Shown here piece by piece: positions 27,725 to 34,882 of a stretch of 35,286 nt of DNA. Below the pieces are notes generated by a model. The model made no database searches, had not been told where the DNA came from, and saw nothing but the letters and a program-made list of their open reading frames with translations. Within the stretch, counting starts at the first letter, position 1, and every line of letters starts with the position of its first letter. The stretch spans positions 1 to 35,286 of the forward strand of contig CAJXHE010000011.1 in the NCBI GenBank assembly GCA_913051865.1, written 5' to 3'. The translations under genes were made by a program, and so were the position numbers. This stretch comes from an uncultured Flavobacteriales bacterium. Its GTDB lineage: Bacteria; Bacteroidota; Bacteroidia; Flavobacteriales_D; Sanyastnellaceae.

Positions 27725-27746
27725 TTGTATATTGTCAAATATACAA
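27725..27746. promoter_or_regulatory. 22-bp inverted repeat (9-4-9) operator candidate on the laminarinase operon promoter
   Basis: TTGTATATT GTCA AATATACAA is a perfect 9-bp inverted repeat. It contains a minus-strand TATATTTG -7 box (27743-27736), 42 bp upstream of the ATG at 27694. Binding here would block the promoter, so it is the best repressor site in the window. The Nudix regulator is the natural candidate ligand-responsive factor, by inference. Confidence 0.6.
27736..27743 (-). promoter_or_regulatory. Bacteroidota -7 box (TATATTTG) of the laminarinase operon
   Basis: Perfect TAnnTTTG on the minus strand, giving a predicted leader of about 35 nt. No -33 TTTG was found at the usual spacing, as expected for an activated or weak promoter. 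Confidence 0.5.
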
Positions 27747-27931
27747 TAAGTATTTCTTCATATTAAGATTCTATAATTCTAAGACCAATCTTAAAAAGAT
27801 CCCGCTATAAAAACTCTGGTTATGTTTTAGTCTTCTTCAGCCAGATCAATATGCCAAGCAAAGGATGTTTGGCGGAAATATTTTCTACAAAGAAGCAAGA
27901 TGACTTAAAGTCGTTCGTCGGCGAAATAATA

Positions 27932-27990
27932 TTGTTTGCAAACAAATACAAGGGCTTCGTGTAAAAATTACACTATATCTCGTAATTTTT
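27932..27990. promoter_or_regulatory. Palindrome and inverted repeat upstream of the sugar transporter
   Basis: The 339-bp divergent region 27695-28033 has no gene. On the transporter side it holds a perfect 14-bp palindrome, TTGTTTGCAAACAA (27932-27945), and a 9-bp inverted repeat, AAAAATTAC with 10-nt spacer and GTAATTTTT (27963-27990), ending 43 bp before the ATG. Both are plausible regulator sites; they do not match the 27725 repeat. Nothing else stood out in 27747-27931. Confidence 0.4.
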
Positions 27991-28033
27991 GAAAATTAAA
28001 TGCGTAGATTTTGCGCTTCAATAAACAGAACAC

Positions 28034-29659
28034 ATGACGAAGCAAGAAACAAACTACAGTGCCCTAACGACATTGACAACAGTGTTCTTCTTTTGGGGGT
28101 TTATTGCTGCTGGCAACAGTATTTTTATTCCCTTTTGTAAAAATTACTTTTCATTAGACCAATTCCAATCTCAACTTATTGACTTTGCCTTTTACCTCGC
28201 TTACTTCCTGGGCGCATTGGGATTATTCGTTGTAGGATCTCAGAAAAACAAAGATCTTGTAGGTAGTTGGGGATATAAAAAAAGTACCGTTTACGGTTTG
28301 CTGTTCTCGGCGATCGGCGCTGGAACGATGATTGTATCTGTCTATATGAACACGTTTACTGGAATGCTTTTGGGGCTGTTTGTGGTTGCACTTGGATTCT
28401 CACTTCAACAAACGTCTACGAATCCCTTTATGGTCGCATTGGGGGATCCTAAAACGGGGAGCAACAGAATCAACCTTGGAGGCGCGATCAATTCCTTAGG
28501 AACAACATTGGGGCCGATCATTATCGCTTTGGCGCTATTTGGATCTGCTGCTGCAGTAGATGATGACATGATTGCGTCTTTAAGCTTAAGCAAGGTGATC
28601 GTTTTATATGGCGCCGTCGGTTTATTATTTATTGCACTGGCCACCATTTTAGGAAAGTCGAAAAGCGTTCCCGCAGGCATTTCTGAAGAAACTCCTGAGA
28701 AAGCAAACAACGCACTTCTCACACTGTTAGCGATGACCGTTTTACTCGCAGCTTGCTTCGCCCCTGTTTTTAACAGCTACAGATTTGATTATGCAGTGCT
28801 TGATATGCCAGGCATTGAAATGACAAGAATGTGCTGGCTAGCGGGAGGCCTTGCGATCATTGTCATCGGCATTCTTTTTGCGCAGTTTAAATCATCACGC
28901 AATGCAAGCGGCTGGGGCGCAATGCAATACCCGCAGCTCACACTGGGGATGCTCGCTATTTTTGTATACGTAGGCGTAGAAGTGGCGATCGGGTCGAACC
29001 TCGGAGAGTTTCTAAAGCAGCCAGAGTTTGGCGGTTTTGAGTCTTCTGAAATCACACCATTTGTAGCGATGTTTTGGGGAAGCTTAATGATCGGTCGCTG
29101 GGTGGGAGCCGTCAACGTTTTCCCGCTCTCTTCTGTAAAGAAAAACATTCTGAAATTCATCGTACCGTTTGTGGCATTCGGCGTCGTAATGGGTGCCACA
29201 CACCTCGCCGGGTATGACACCTCAGCCCTCAAGTGGTACTTTATTTGCATCTTAGTCCAAATCGCAGCGTTCTTCCTCACGAAAGACAAGCCTGCATTTA
29301 CACTTAGCGTTTTCGGGATTCTCGGACTGATCTCCATCATTATTGCGCTCAACACGACAGGTCTTGTCGCAGTTTACGCGCTTCTGGCGTGTGGACTTGC
29401 ATGCTCTATTATGTGGCCTTGCATCTTCTCTCTCGCAATCGCTGGACTGGGTAAGTACACCACACAGGGATCTGCATTCCTCGTCATGATGATTCTAGGT
29501 GGTGCCATCATCCCTCCCATTCAAGGGAAACTTGCCGACCTCGAATCCGTGGGAATTCAGAACTCTTTTGTGGTTGGAGGGCTTTGCTTTGCGTACCTCA
29601 TTTACTATGCTATGTTTGCAAAACGCGCACTCAACAAGCAAGGCCTATCATTTGAGTAA
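28034..29659 (+). CDS. FucP-like sugar MFS transporter (glucose/galactose or fucose type)
   Basis: 541 residues, about 12 membrane segments. The N-terminus LTTLTTVFFFWGFIAAGNSIFIP and the LGFSLQQTSTNPFMVALGDPKTGSNRINLGGAINSLGTTLGP region are the hallmark of the FucP/GluP proton-sugar symporters of Bacteroidota. TM segments such as SIMWPCIFSLAIAGLGKYT and FLVMMILGGAIIPPIQG also fit. It is somewhat longer than E. coli FucP (438), with an extended cytoplasmic loop around residues 220-235. It is divergent from the laminarinase operon, so uptake of glucose or short glucans released by that pathway is the likely role. Confidence 0.92.
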   Translation: MTKQETNYSALTTLTTVFFFWGFIAAGNSIFIPFCKNYFSLDQFQSQLIDFAFYLAYFLGALGLFVVGSQKNKDLVGSWGYKKSTVYGLLFSAIGAGTMIVSVYMNTFTGMLLGLFVVALGFSLQQTSTNPFMVALGDPKTGSNRINLGGAINSLGTTLGPIIIALALFGSAAAVDDDMIASLSLSKVIVLYGAVGLLFIALATILGKSKSVPAGISEETPEKANNALLTLLAMTVLLAACFAPVFNSYRFDYAVLDMPGIEMTRMCWLAGGLAIIVIGILFAQFKSSRNASGWGAMQYPQLTLGMLAIFVYVGVEVAIGSNLGEFLKQPEFGGFESSEITPFVAMFWGSLMIGRWVGAVNVFPLSSVKKNILKFIVPFVAFGVVMGATHLAGYDTSALKWYFICILVQIAAFFLTKDKPAFTLSVFGILGLISIIIALNTTGLVAVYALLACGLACSIMWPCIFSLAIAGLGKYTTQGSAFLVMMILGGAIIPPIQGKLADLESVGIQNSFVVGGLCFAYLIYYAMFAKRALNKQGLSFE

Positions 29660-29781
29660 TCAGGCTTTTAAACTATAAGTATTAAACCTTTTATAGAGAC
29701 ATAAAGGACTCGTCGGTGTCGGAGAAATGATCTTTAAAATGGCATCGAAATTTTCAAAGTGAATACATCTGAAGTCACATG

Positions 29782-30792
29782 CTACTCGACGACAAATCTT
29801 TTGATGTCGTGGTGCACCCTTCCGCTACTTAACACGTTAATCTGAAAAACGTACGCTCCTGGCGCAAGCTTTTGAGATTCTGTTTGCAACGCAATTTGAT
29901 GGCTCCCTTCATTCATCATACCTAGTGACTTCTCATATACTTTACGCCCACTTATCGCATAAATCGACATCTCTACATCTGACGATTTCAGGAGATGCAA
30001 GGAAATCTGTGAATTCAAAGAAAGTGGGTTTGGGGTGGGCTCACCAAGAGAAAACACCTTTGCGGCTTCACGCTCCAAATAGCCAACGCCATTGACACCT
30101 GTTCCTGCCACGGCAACTTCAATGTCGCTTACATAAGACTGTAGTTCCTCATCCCACACCAGGGTCGCAAGTTGATGTTCATACCCATCGTTAAACGCAC
30201 CATCCACTTCAGGCGTCATCGGATCTGGACCTTGGGTATGTATGTTCGGGTTGTTTGTCGCAATATCGACTGCCGCTTGGTGAGGCCACGTAAATTGTGA
30301 GACGGCTGCAAAAGACGTGCTGACATGGACTTGAAAGTGCATGTGTATGACGCGTCCAGGGTACCAACCGGGCAAGATCGAAATAAATTCAACATCACCA
30401 TTGTCATCTGTGATTTGATATCCTCGCATGTAGGTCTCACCTTCACTTCCAAAAGCCGAATATCCGGAGTAATCTCCATTGACATCACACGCCCAGAAGT
30501 TCACACGCAGGTTAGGCATGGGCTGACAATTGTCAACGCCCACAACACGCATGCGTTGAATGACGCGTATCCCAGGTCTCCCTTCAGTAATGTCTTGTCT
30601 AAAGAAAAAAGTATTGTCCGACAAATCCAGCGGAAACGGTCCTGCTATCTCAGATGGAATCAATGTACATCCACCTTGACCCCCAGCTGGACTCACTGAC
30701 AATTCAGAAGCTGCTGCGGCTGCAACAATAGGTGCTGAGATGATTGCTCCACTTGCGAGACCCATAGAACGAAGGAATGTTTTTCTTTTCAT
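29782..30792 (-). CDS. Exported intradiol ring-cleavage dioxygenase with T9SS tail
   Basis: The ATG at 30792 (MKRKTFLRSMGLASGAIISAP) is preferred to the track start at 30825; it opens a Tat- or Sec-like signal, though only KRK rather than a twin-Arg is present. Residues 45-235 match the intradiol dioxygenases (catechol or protocatechuate type). Visible are IAGPF, NLRVNFWACDVNGDYSGY (first Tyr ligand), ILPGWYPGR (second Tyr) and VIHMHFQV (two His), i.e. a complete 2-Tyr 2-His Fe(III) site. The C-terminal 75 residues are a T9SS type A domain (PTPNPLSLNS, ISGRKVYEKS, GAYVFQIN, RFVVE). The enzyme is therefore predicted to act outside the cell on catecholic compounds. It is transcribed alone. Confidence 0.88.
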   Translation of the reverse strand: MKRKTFLRSMGLASGAIISAPIVAAAAASELSVSPAGGQGGCTLIPSEIAGPFPLDLSDNTFFFRQDITEGRPGIRVIQRMRVVGVDNCQPMPNLRVNFWACDVNGDYSGYSAFGSEGETYMRGYQITDDNGDVEFISILPGWYPGRVIHMHFQVHVSTSFAAVSQFTWPHQAAVDIATNNPNIHTQGPDPMTPEVDGAFNDGYEHQLATLVWDEELQSYVSDIEVAVAGTGVNGVGYLEREAAKVFSLGEPTPNPLSLNSQISLHLLKSSDVEMSIYAISGRKVYEKSLGMMNEGSHQIALQTESQKLAPGAYVFQINVLSSGRVHHDIKRFVVE

Positions 30793-30897
30793 TCTTGTAA
30801 GGTAACCATAGCGATTAGATTTCACAAGGAAGCCCTGTATTCAACTTTAAGACTCGGCATCTATAATCCCAAGAAAAACAATTAATTCTCAAAGTAA

Positions 30898-31671
30898 TTA
30901 CCCGGGCCCATCATACATCATACTAATAGACGGTAAATCGAGCTCGAGCACATTAGTTGCGAAACCTATCATCACAAAACCAAAGGTCCCGATAATCCCG
31001 ACGAAACCATTTAACACTTGGTTATCAGAATAAAATTCGACTTTTTCAATATCATCAAATGAAAGTGTCATGAGGTTAGAATTATCATCTTGATATAAAT
31101 CTTTATGGCACAATCCTTTTTGCATATAAATATGCATTTCATTCTTGGGTTTTTCTGTAAAGCAATTATAGATGTTCAACCATCTTTTTGAATTCTTGTG
31201 ATTTTGATGTTTTTTTGAAATATAATTATGATACCCAGTGACAATTTTCAAATGATCTTCAACCACACATTGAGCGATATGACAATCAAAATCTTCAGTA
31301 TGAACAATGACATATCTTTTTTCCTTTATATTTTTTCTTCTATTATAAGAGGTTCGATTATGCAGTGCTTGAAATGATGTTCTACTTCTCTGATCAACAT
31401 GATCAATATGAGCAATTTGATTTCTATCGATTGTGAAAGTGTCCTTTGACGTTTGAATAGTAACATCCAATTCCGTCGATTTTAGGATTTCACCTTGATA
31501 CGTCATATGGTTTTTTAAAAGAATCCTCGCGTTAATCCTTTCCGAATTCATCAATAAATCAGAAGTCTTAAGGGTGTTTTTAATTTTGTAGAAGCATCCT
31601 GAATTCAACAGTGAAACAAACAATAAAGACAGAATGACGTGCGTGGATATATGTGAAGGAAGTGATTTCAT
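30898..31671 (-). CDS. Lipoprotein of unknown function
   Basis: The start at 31671 (MKSLPSHISTHVILSLLFVS) is preferred over 31692 because a TAAGTTTG -7 box at 31690-31697 would place the transcript start between the two. The mature N-terminus is set by the lipobox LLNSGC. 257 residues, rich in N, H, K and Y, with an AT-rich codon choice unlike the neighbours. Around residues 45-85 are short strands of an LSm/SH3-like look (YQGEILKSTELDVTIQTSKDTFTIDRNQI). Near the C-terminus is a hydrophobic segment (GFVGIIGTFGFVMIGFA), possibly a membrane helix. I do not recognise a family. Low GC and odd composition hint at recent acquisition. Confidence 0.65.
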   Translation of the reverse strand: MKSLPSHISTHVILSLLFVSLLNSGCFYKIKNTLKTSDLLMNSERINARILLKNHMTYQGEILKSTELDVTIQTSKDTFTIDRNQIAHIDHVDQRSRTSFQALHNRTSYNRRKNIKEKRYVIVHTEDFDCHIAQCVVEDHLKIVTGYHNYISKKHQNHKNSKRWLNIYNCFTEKPKNEMHIYMQKGLCHKDLYQDDNSNLMTLSFDDIEKVEFYSDNQVLNGFVGIIGTFGFVMIGFATNVLELDLPSISMMYDGPG

Positions 31672-31689
31672 AGTTTGGTTATCGAATAT

Positions 31690-31697
31690 CAAACTTA
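31690..31697 (-). promoter_or_regulatory. Bacteroidota -7 box (TAAGTTTG) for the lipoprotein gene
   Basis: Perfect TAnnTTTG 18 bp before the chosen ATG at 31671. It overlaps the alternative start and so decides against it. Confidence 0.5.
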
Positions 31698-31780
31698 CAA
31701 CATCAGCGAAACAAAACGTCTGTTCTTAGTGAGGTTAAAGTCACTTATAAACAAAATGTAAGCACAAGGGTAGGCACAGT

Positions 31781-31817
31781 AAAAAAACAAAACCTCGCTA
31801 TCTCAATGATAACGAGG
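31781..31817 (-). terminator. Rho-independent terminator, leftward
   Basis: On the minus strand CCTCGTTATC ATTGA GATAGCGAGG forms a 10-bp stem (one G-U pair) followed by TTTTGTTTTTTT. The G-U becomes C-A on the plus strand, so the leftward direction is favoured. It would stop read-through from the tRNA unit or from an RNA in 31821-31985. Confidence 0.75.
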
Positions 31818-31911
31818 CTTTATAAATTTCAGTTGTGACCTGGGATTACTCACACTGCTCTGCAGTGCTCGTGATCGTGATCGGTGGGCGGGGCTGACAA
31901 CAAAAAACATA

Positions 31912-31946
31912 AGCTCCGCGCCCTTCGAGCGCAGGGGCTCTTTTTT
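31912..31946 (+). terminator. Rho-independent terminator-like hairpin, rightward
   Basis: AGCTCC-GCGC, a 7-nt loop, then GCGC-A-GGGGCT and six T. The single G-U pair works only on the plus strand. No plus-strand gene is annotated upstream, so it either ends an unseen small RNA (31750-31911 also holds the hairpin CACTGC TCT GCAGTG at 31853-31867) or is a fortuitous structure. Confidence 0.5.
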
Positions 31947-31990
31947 ATACCCTTATACTTACACAAGTAAACTTGTGACGCAGCAAGCAT

Positions 31991-32018
31991 AAAAAAAGCC
32001 CGACACATTGTGTCGAGC
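31991..32018 (-). terminator. Rho-independent terminator of tRNA-Arg
   Basis: Minus strand GCTCGACAC AAT GTGTCGGGC followed by seven T, 16 nt after the tRNA 3' end. The one G-U pair is a C-A mismatch on the plus strand, fixing the direction. Confidence 0.85.
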
Positions 32019-32033
32019 TTTTGTTTTTTGTTG

Positions 32034-32107
32034 TGACCCTGTAGGGATTCGAACCCCAAACCTTCGCATCCGTAATGCGATGCTCTATCCAGTTGAGCTA
32101 CAAGGCC
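32034..32107 (-). tRNA. tRNA-Arg (anticodon ACG)
   Basis: 74 nt on the minus strand. Acceptor GGCCTTG pairs with CAGGGTC (two G-U pairs), discriminator A. D arm is AGCTCAACTGGATAGAGC. Anticodon stem TCGCA/TGCGA has loop TTACGGA, giving anticodon ACG, read as inosine for CGU, CGC and CGA. T loop GTTCGAATCCC is present. CCA is not encoded. The plus-strand shadow ORFs over it were ignored. It has its own textbook promoter upstream and a terminator downstream. Confidence 0.97.
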
Positions 32108-32141
32108 AATTTGAACTCAAGGTCGAGTTCTAAACGGACGG

Positions 32142-32172
32142 CAAAGATACTCACGTTCAAGCATCGTGCAAA
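32142..32172 (-). promoter_or_regulatory. Full Bacteroidota promoter (TTTG-N19-TATCTTTG) for tRNA-Arg
   Basis: Minus strand: -33 TTTG at 32172-32169, exact 19-nt spacer, -7 TATCTTTG at 32149-32142. The predicted start is about 28 nt before the mature tRNA. It is the best-scoring promoter I saw and shows the tRNA is transcribed independently of the RNA upstream. Confidence 0.8.
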
Positions 32173-32189
32173 TTTTAAATGCAATTTTC

Positions 32190-33218
32190 GTGAAATAAGA
32201 AATCCGCACCGGTGACTGGGAGTTCAAGTCGAAACTTTTGTCTTCAGCAACACCGATGCGGATCCTCCAGTCTCCGTCACCTGAACCGGGTAGGAGTCCT
32301 TTGAGGGGCCAGGGCACGAGGCCCTAGCTTCTCTCCGGTCCGATCAATGTCAATGTTAATTTCTATCAATCGTCTGGCTTCCTCAAGCATCTTATTCCGT
32401 GCTGTCTTGCGACGTCGTCCATATCCTCACCAACAAAAGAAAACAAGAGGGGAACCTCTTTATCTCTCCAGCGGATCGGGGTCGATGCTTTGCAACCGAA
32501 GTTGCAGCGACACGGGTACGATACCCTTTGGAAAACCGAGCTTCGCCTTAATTGGTTGATCTCGGCCTTTGCGCAGCTTTCACTAGCGCTGTTCGAACGG
32601 CGGGCCTACTTAGAACTTAGTCCTCTATTTCGTGTCGAAACACGACAAAGAATTCCTAAGTTTTACAAGAGCAAAGACAAGCCTTGCTTTCGTGCATTCC
32701 GCTGCTTCCGTCATGAAGAACCCATTAAGTCCGATAGTAAGCGCATATACACACAAGGTGTATCGGTTGCGTACCCGTTACTCAACTGACAATTTGAACT
32801 TTGACCAGGTCAAATTACAAACTGCGAAGTCCAATAGCATCTCTCGAAAACTACGGGATGACTCATTCAACATGTCTTTCAATGTGTCAACTCAAGATCG
32901 CCGAAGCTTTCTTTCGTGATTCCTTTCGAAATCCAACCATTCTCAGGCAGAGACGCATCTCAAACTCGAACTCCCAATCAACGTTGCGACTGGGATAGCA
33001 ATCTAAACCTCAATCGGTCTAGGGTCTGTTTAGAATTTCATTGCTGAACTTCTTCCCTTCGTGTAACTTCTGTTTCTCTCTCAAGAATTACTCCCTTTCG
33101 GGACCCCTTTCACCTTTCGGCTGCCTTCTATATAGAATTCGATTTGCATCTCGTCAACATAGATCGCTTTGGGGGTTCAGCCACATTGCTTGAAACAAAT
33201 AAGCAACTAATTTCCTAT
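32190..33218 (-). ncRNA. Candidate large structured non-coding RNA, about 1 kb, unassigned family
   Basis: No ORF here looks like protein; the 60-99 aa track entries have no domains and sit on both strands. Minus-strand hairpins carry stable tetraloops: TGCAAC-UUCG-GTTGCA (32491-32506), TCGTGT-UUCG-ACACGA (32630-32645, enclosed by AACTTAG/CTAAGTT), TCCC-GAAA-GGGA (33092-33103) and GATTTC-GAAA-GGAATC (32918-32933). Other perfect stems are ATACAC/GTGTAT (32747-32763), AAGAGG/CCTCTT (32445-32460) and AGGGC/GCCCT (32311-32325). An 18-bp helix joins 32963-32980 to 32213-32230. A 13-bp stem, 32251-32263 with 32202-32214, closes the 3' end before a U-rich tail. Mismatches in the last two are G-U only on the minus strand. 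A loose promoter (TTG-N19-TAATTTG, 33253-33225) lies upstream. It is not recognisably rRNA, RNase P RNA or tmRNA. Ends are approximate. Confidence 0.6.
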
Positions 33219-33224
33219 GTCAGT

Positions 33225-33253
33225 CAAATTATTTAGGCAAAAGCAATTCACAA
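33225..33253 (-). promoter_or_regulatory. Possible promoter of the large RNA (TTG-N19-TAATTTG)
   Basis: Minus strand TTG at 33253-33251, 19-nt spacer, then TAATTTG at 33231-33225, one base short of the TAnnTTTG consensus. It is the only pair with normal spacing in 33181-33309. Confidence 0.3.
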
Positions 33254-33309
33254 GAAACACACATAGCTTATAAACAATTGTTAAATACGTGCTTATGCGC
33301 TTTAAAGTG

Positions 33310-34872
33310 TTATGCAATAAAGTATCGAATACTGACTGTGGCAGGCAATTCAGCGGGAAATGTCCGTGAACAAGATTCGTCAATCCTGAGGCCTGCTTCT
33401 GCAGCCATGGCATCGTATACAGGTATTTCTACGATATACTGATCCGCAAATCCATGCGTAGCGTCATATGCTGTAGCAGGCATACCTCCCTGAAGATCTG
33501 CCGCATCATCGGGATCTATTGTGTGAAGTTCTACGACAAGAAGACCGTGTTCTGCGACATATGGAGACCATCTTAAAAAATGTTCTTTTAAACTCTGTTC
33601 CACATTGCGAAGTTTAAGACGTTCTCCTCGAAAGGCAAAAGCTCCTGTAGAAACAGCTTTCTCAGGCCTGTCAATAACCGGACGATTGAATATTCTGTTG
33701 TGATCCAGAAAAGATCGCACACTCATTAAATCTCCCAAGCGAATCTTGTGATGTGTCCAAAGATCTAGGGCGAGTTGATCTGGATCACCTATGTCTCCCC
33801 AAATAAAATGGCCATCCACGTCTTCCTGTTTAAAGTGATCTGCTGTGGCCACCAGCGCTTCTTGATTAAAGTCCGCACCCACAAGTTCCAAGGGGTGACT
33901 GTCTAGGTTTTTTCCGCGTAAGGTGGAATTCTTGATTACCTCATATAAGTGGAGCAGCATCGCTCCATTTCCGCAACCCATATCACAGATCCCTACAGGT
34001 TGCTCATCTAAAGGAGCGTTGAATATTGATTTTACGACCTCATCCAAGTGGGTGAAATATGCTTTGTGGGCACCTCCTGAACCCCAAACGTTTAAGGTTC
34101 TGTCGATATGAATCTCTGGCTCACCAGGTTCTGTTCGCCACAAATAAGAACCATCACCGAAAATCAATTCTCGGGCCCAGATAAATGTTTTTGTATACGA
34201 TGTTGTCACACCATAAGAAGCAGAACGGTTTAAAAAGAATGCCCCTTTTTCAGTCCGATCCCAACCCAATAGCTGCAAAACTCTGCCCCAAGCCTCCTGC
34301 TTAGACGCATCCATTTTAAGGACTGCATCATCGTGCGCTTCCCATGTTGACAAAGGACGCGTTCCATGAATGGTCCCAAGTGTGACAAGCCATGGAGACA
34401 CAAGTGCCCCTTCCAAATGATTTTTTACCCTTCCCATAATTCCTTCATCTGGCATCTCTGACCAGGCGTCCATTAAAATCTCCATCGCCATCGTTGCGGA
34501 AGAGGTCATAGGGGTTTTCGGTGTATTCCAATCATTTGCAGACTCTTCTAACCAAACTCGACCTGTGGCATATGAACTGCTGTGACGGTACCAGTCTGTA
34601 GGTGTTTTCCCAACAGCTGGTCTGTAATTAATTTTGTCTTCAGCGCGAGCAGCTTCTAACAAGCCTTGTGAACAAAGCATTCTAAGTGCCACATTTAAAT
34701 ATCCTGCATTTGCCCTATACTCTGCGGCAAGTTCATCGACATCACCAGAAGAACGAAACACCCTCTCTAATAATCCCCATTCCTCAAGAACAGGAACAAC
34801 TCCACACATGGCCAAGCCATCTAAATGATAGAACAGCCTATTCCTTAACAATCGTTTTTCTGATTTCTCCAT
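33310..34872 (-). CDS. AprA-like SAM-dependent methyltransferase
   Basis: 520 residues. The N-terminal 260 or so residues are helical, with a winged-helix look near residues 50-90 (ELAAEYRANAGYLNVALRML). Residues 290-450 form a class I Rossmann methyltransferase: GICDMGCGNGAMLLHLYEV (SAM motif I), LVGADFNQEAL (motif II acid) and FIWGDIGDPDQL. LMSVRSFLDHNRIF and LLVVELHTIDP lie in the second half. The layout resembles the AprA/BryX-type methyltransferases associated with polyketide synthases, but no PKS is in the window, so substrate is unknown. Its start is 10 bp downstream of the peptidase stop, so both are probably in one operon. The assignment to the AprA group is from memory. Confidence 0.75.
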   Translation of the reverse strand: MEKSEKRLLRNRLFYHLDGLAMCGVVPVLEEWGLLERVFRSSGDVDELAAEYRANAGYLNVALRMLCSQGLLEAARAEDKINYRPAVGKTPTDWYRHSSSYATGRVWLEESANDWNTPKTPMTSSATMAMEILMDAWSEMPDEGIMGRVKNHLEGALVSPWLVTLGTIHGTRPLSTWEAHDDAVLKMDASKQEAWGRVLQLLGWDRTEKGAFFLNRSASYGVTTSYTKTFIWARELIFGDGSYLWRTEPGEPEIHIDRTLNVWGSGGAHKAYFTHLDEVVKSIFNAPLDEQPVGICDMGCGNGAMLLHLYEVIKNSTLRGKNLDSHPLELVGADFNQEALVATADHFKQEDVDGHFIWGDIGDPDQLALDLWTHHKIRLGDLMSVRSFLDHNRIFNRPVIDRPEKAVSTGAFAFRGERLKLRNVEQSLKEHFLRWSPYVAEHGLLVVELHTIDPDDAADLQGGMPATAYDATHGFADQYIVEIPVYDAMAAEAGLRIDESCSRTFPAELPATVSIRYFIA

Positions 34873-34882
34873 TGTTACAAAA

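Noticed and set aside
21580-29659. CRISPR-like or IS-like interpretation of the repeated DNA
   Set aside because: The repeats are in-frame protein modules, not spaced short repeats, and no transposase or terminal inverted repeats are present.
29660-29730. Terminator after the MFS transporter gene
   Set aside because: CCTTTTAT/ATAAAGG is an imperfect AT-rich stem without a following T run.
31850-32059. 69-aa minus-strand ORF
   Set aside because: It runs through the 3' half of tRNA-Arg and its terminator.
32117-32317. Minus-strand 66-aa ORF (MPWPLKGLLPG...)
   Set aside because: It covers the tRNA promoter and the 3' stem of the candidate RNA and has no recognisable protein features.
32347-32998. 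Overlapping plus-strand ORFs up to 99 aa
   Set aside because: No domains, no start context, mutually overlapping frames, and they cover the region with minus-strand RNA hairpins.
33030-33120. 23S rRNA-like string (GGTGAAAGGGGTCCCGAAAGGGAGT) on the minus strand
   Set aside because: The resemblance to the 23S GGCGAAAAGAACCCCG segment stops after about 25 nt; flanking bases do not follow rRNA, so it is read as a local GAAA hairpin.
32190-33218. RNase P RNA, tmRNA or group II intron
   Set aside because: No GAGGAAAGTCC core, no tRNA-like end or tag ORF, and no GUGYG start or domain V could be found by eye; a cmscan would settle it.
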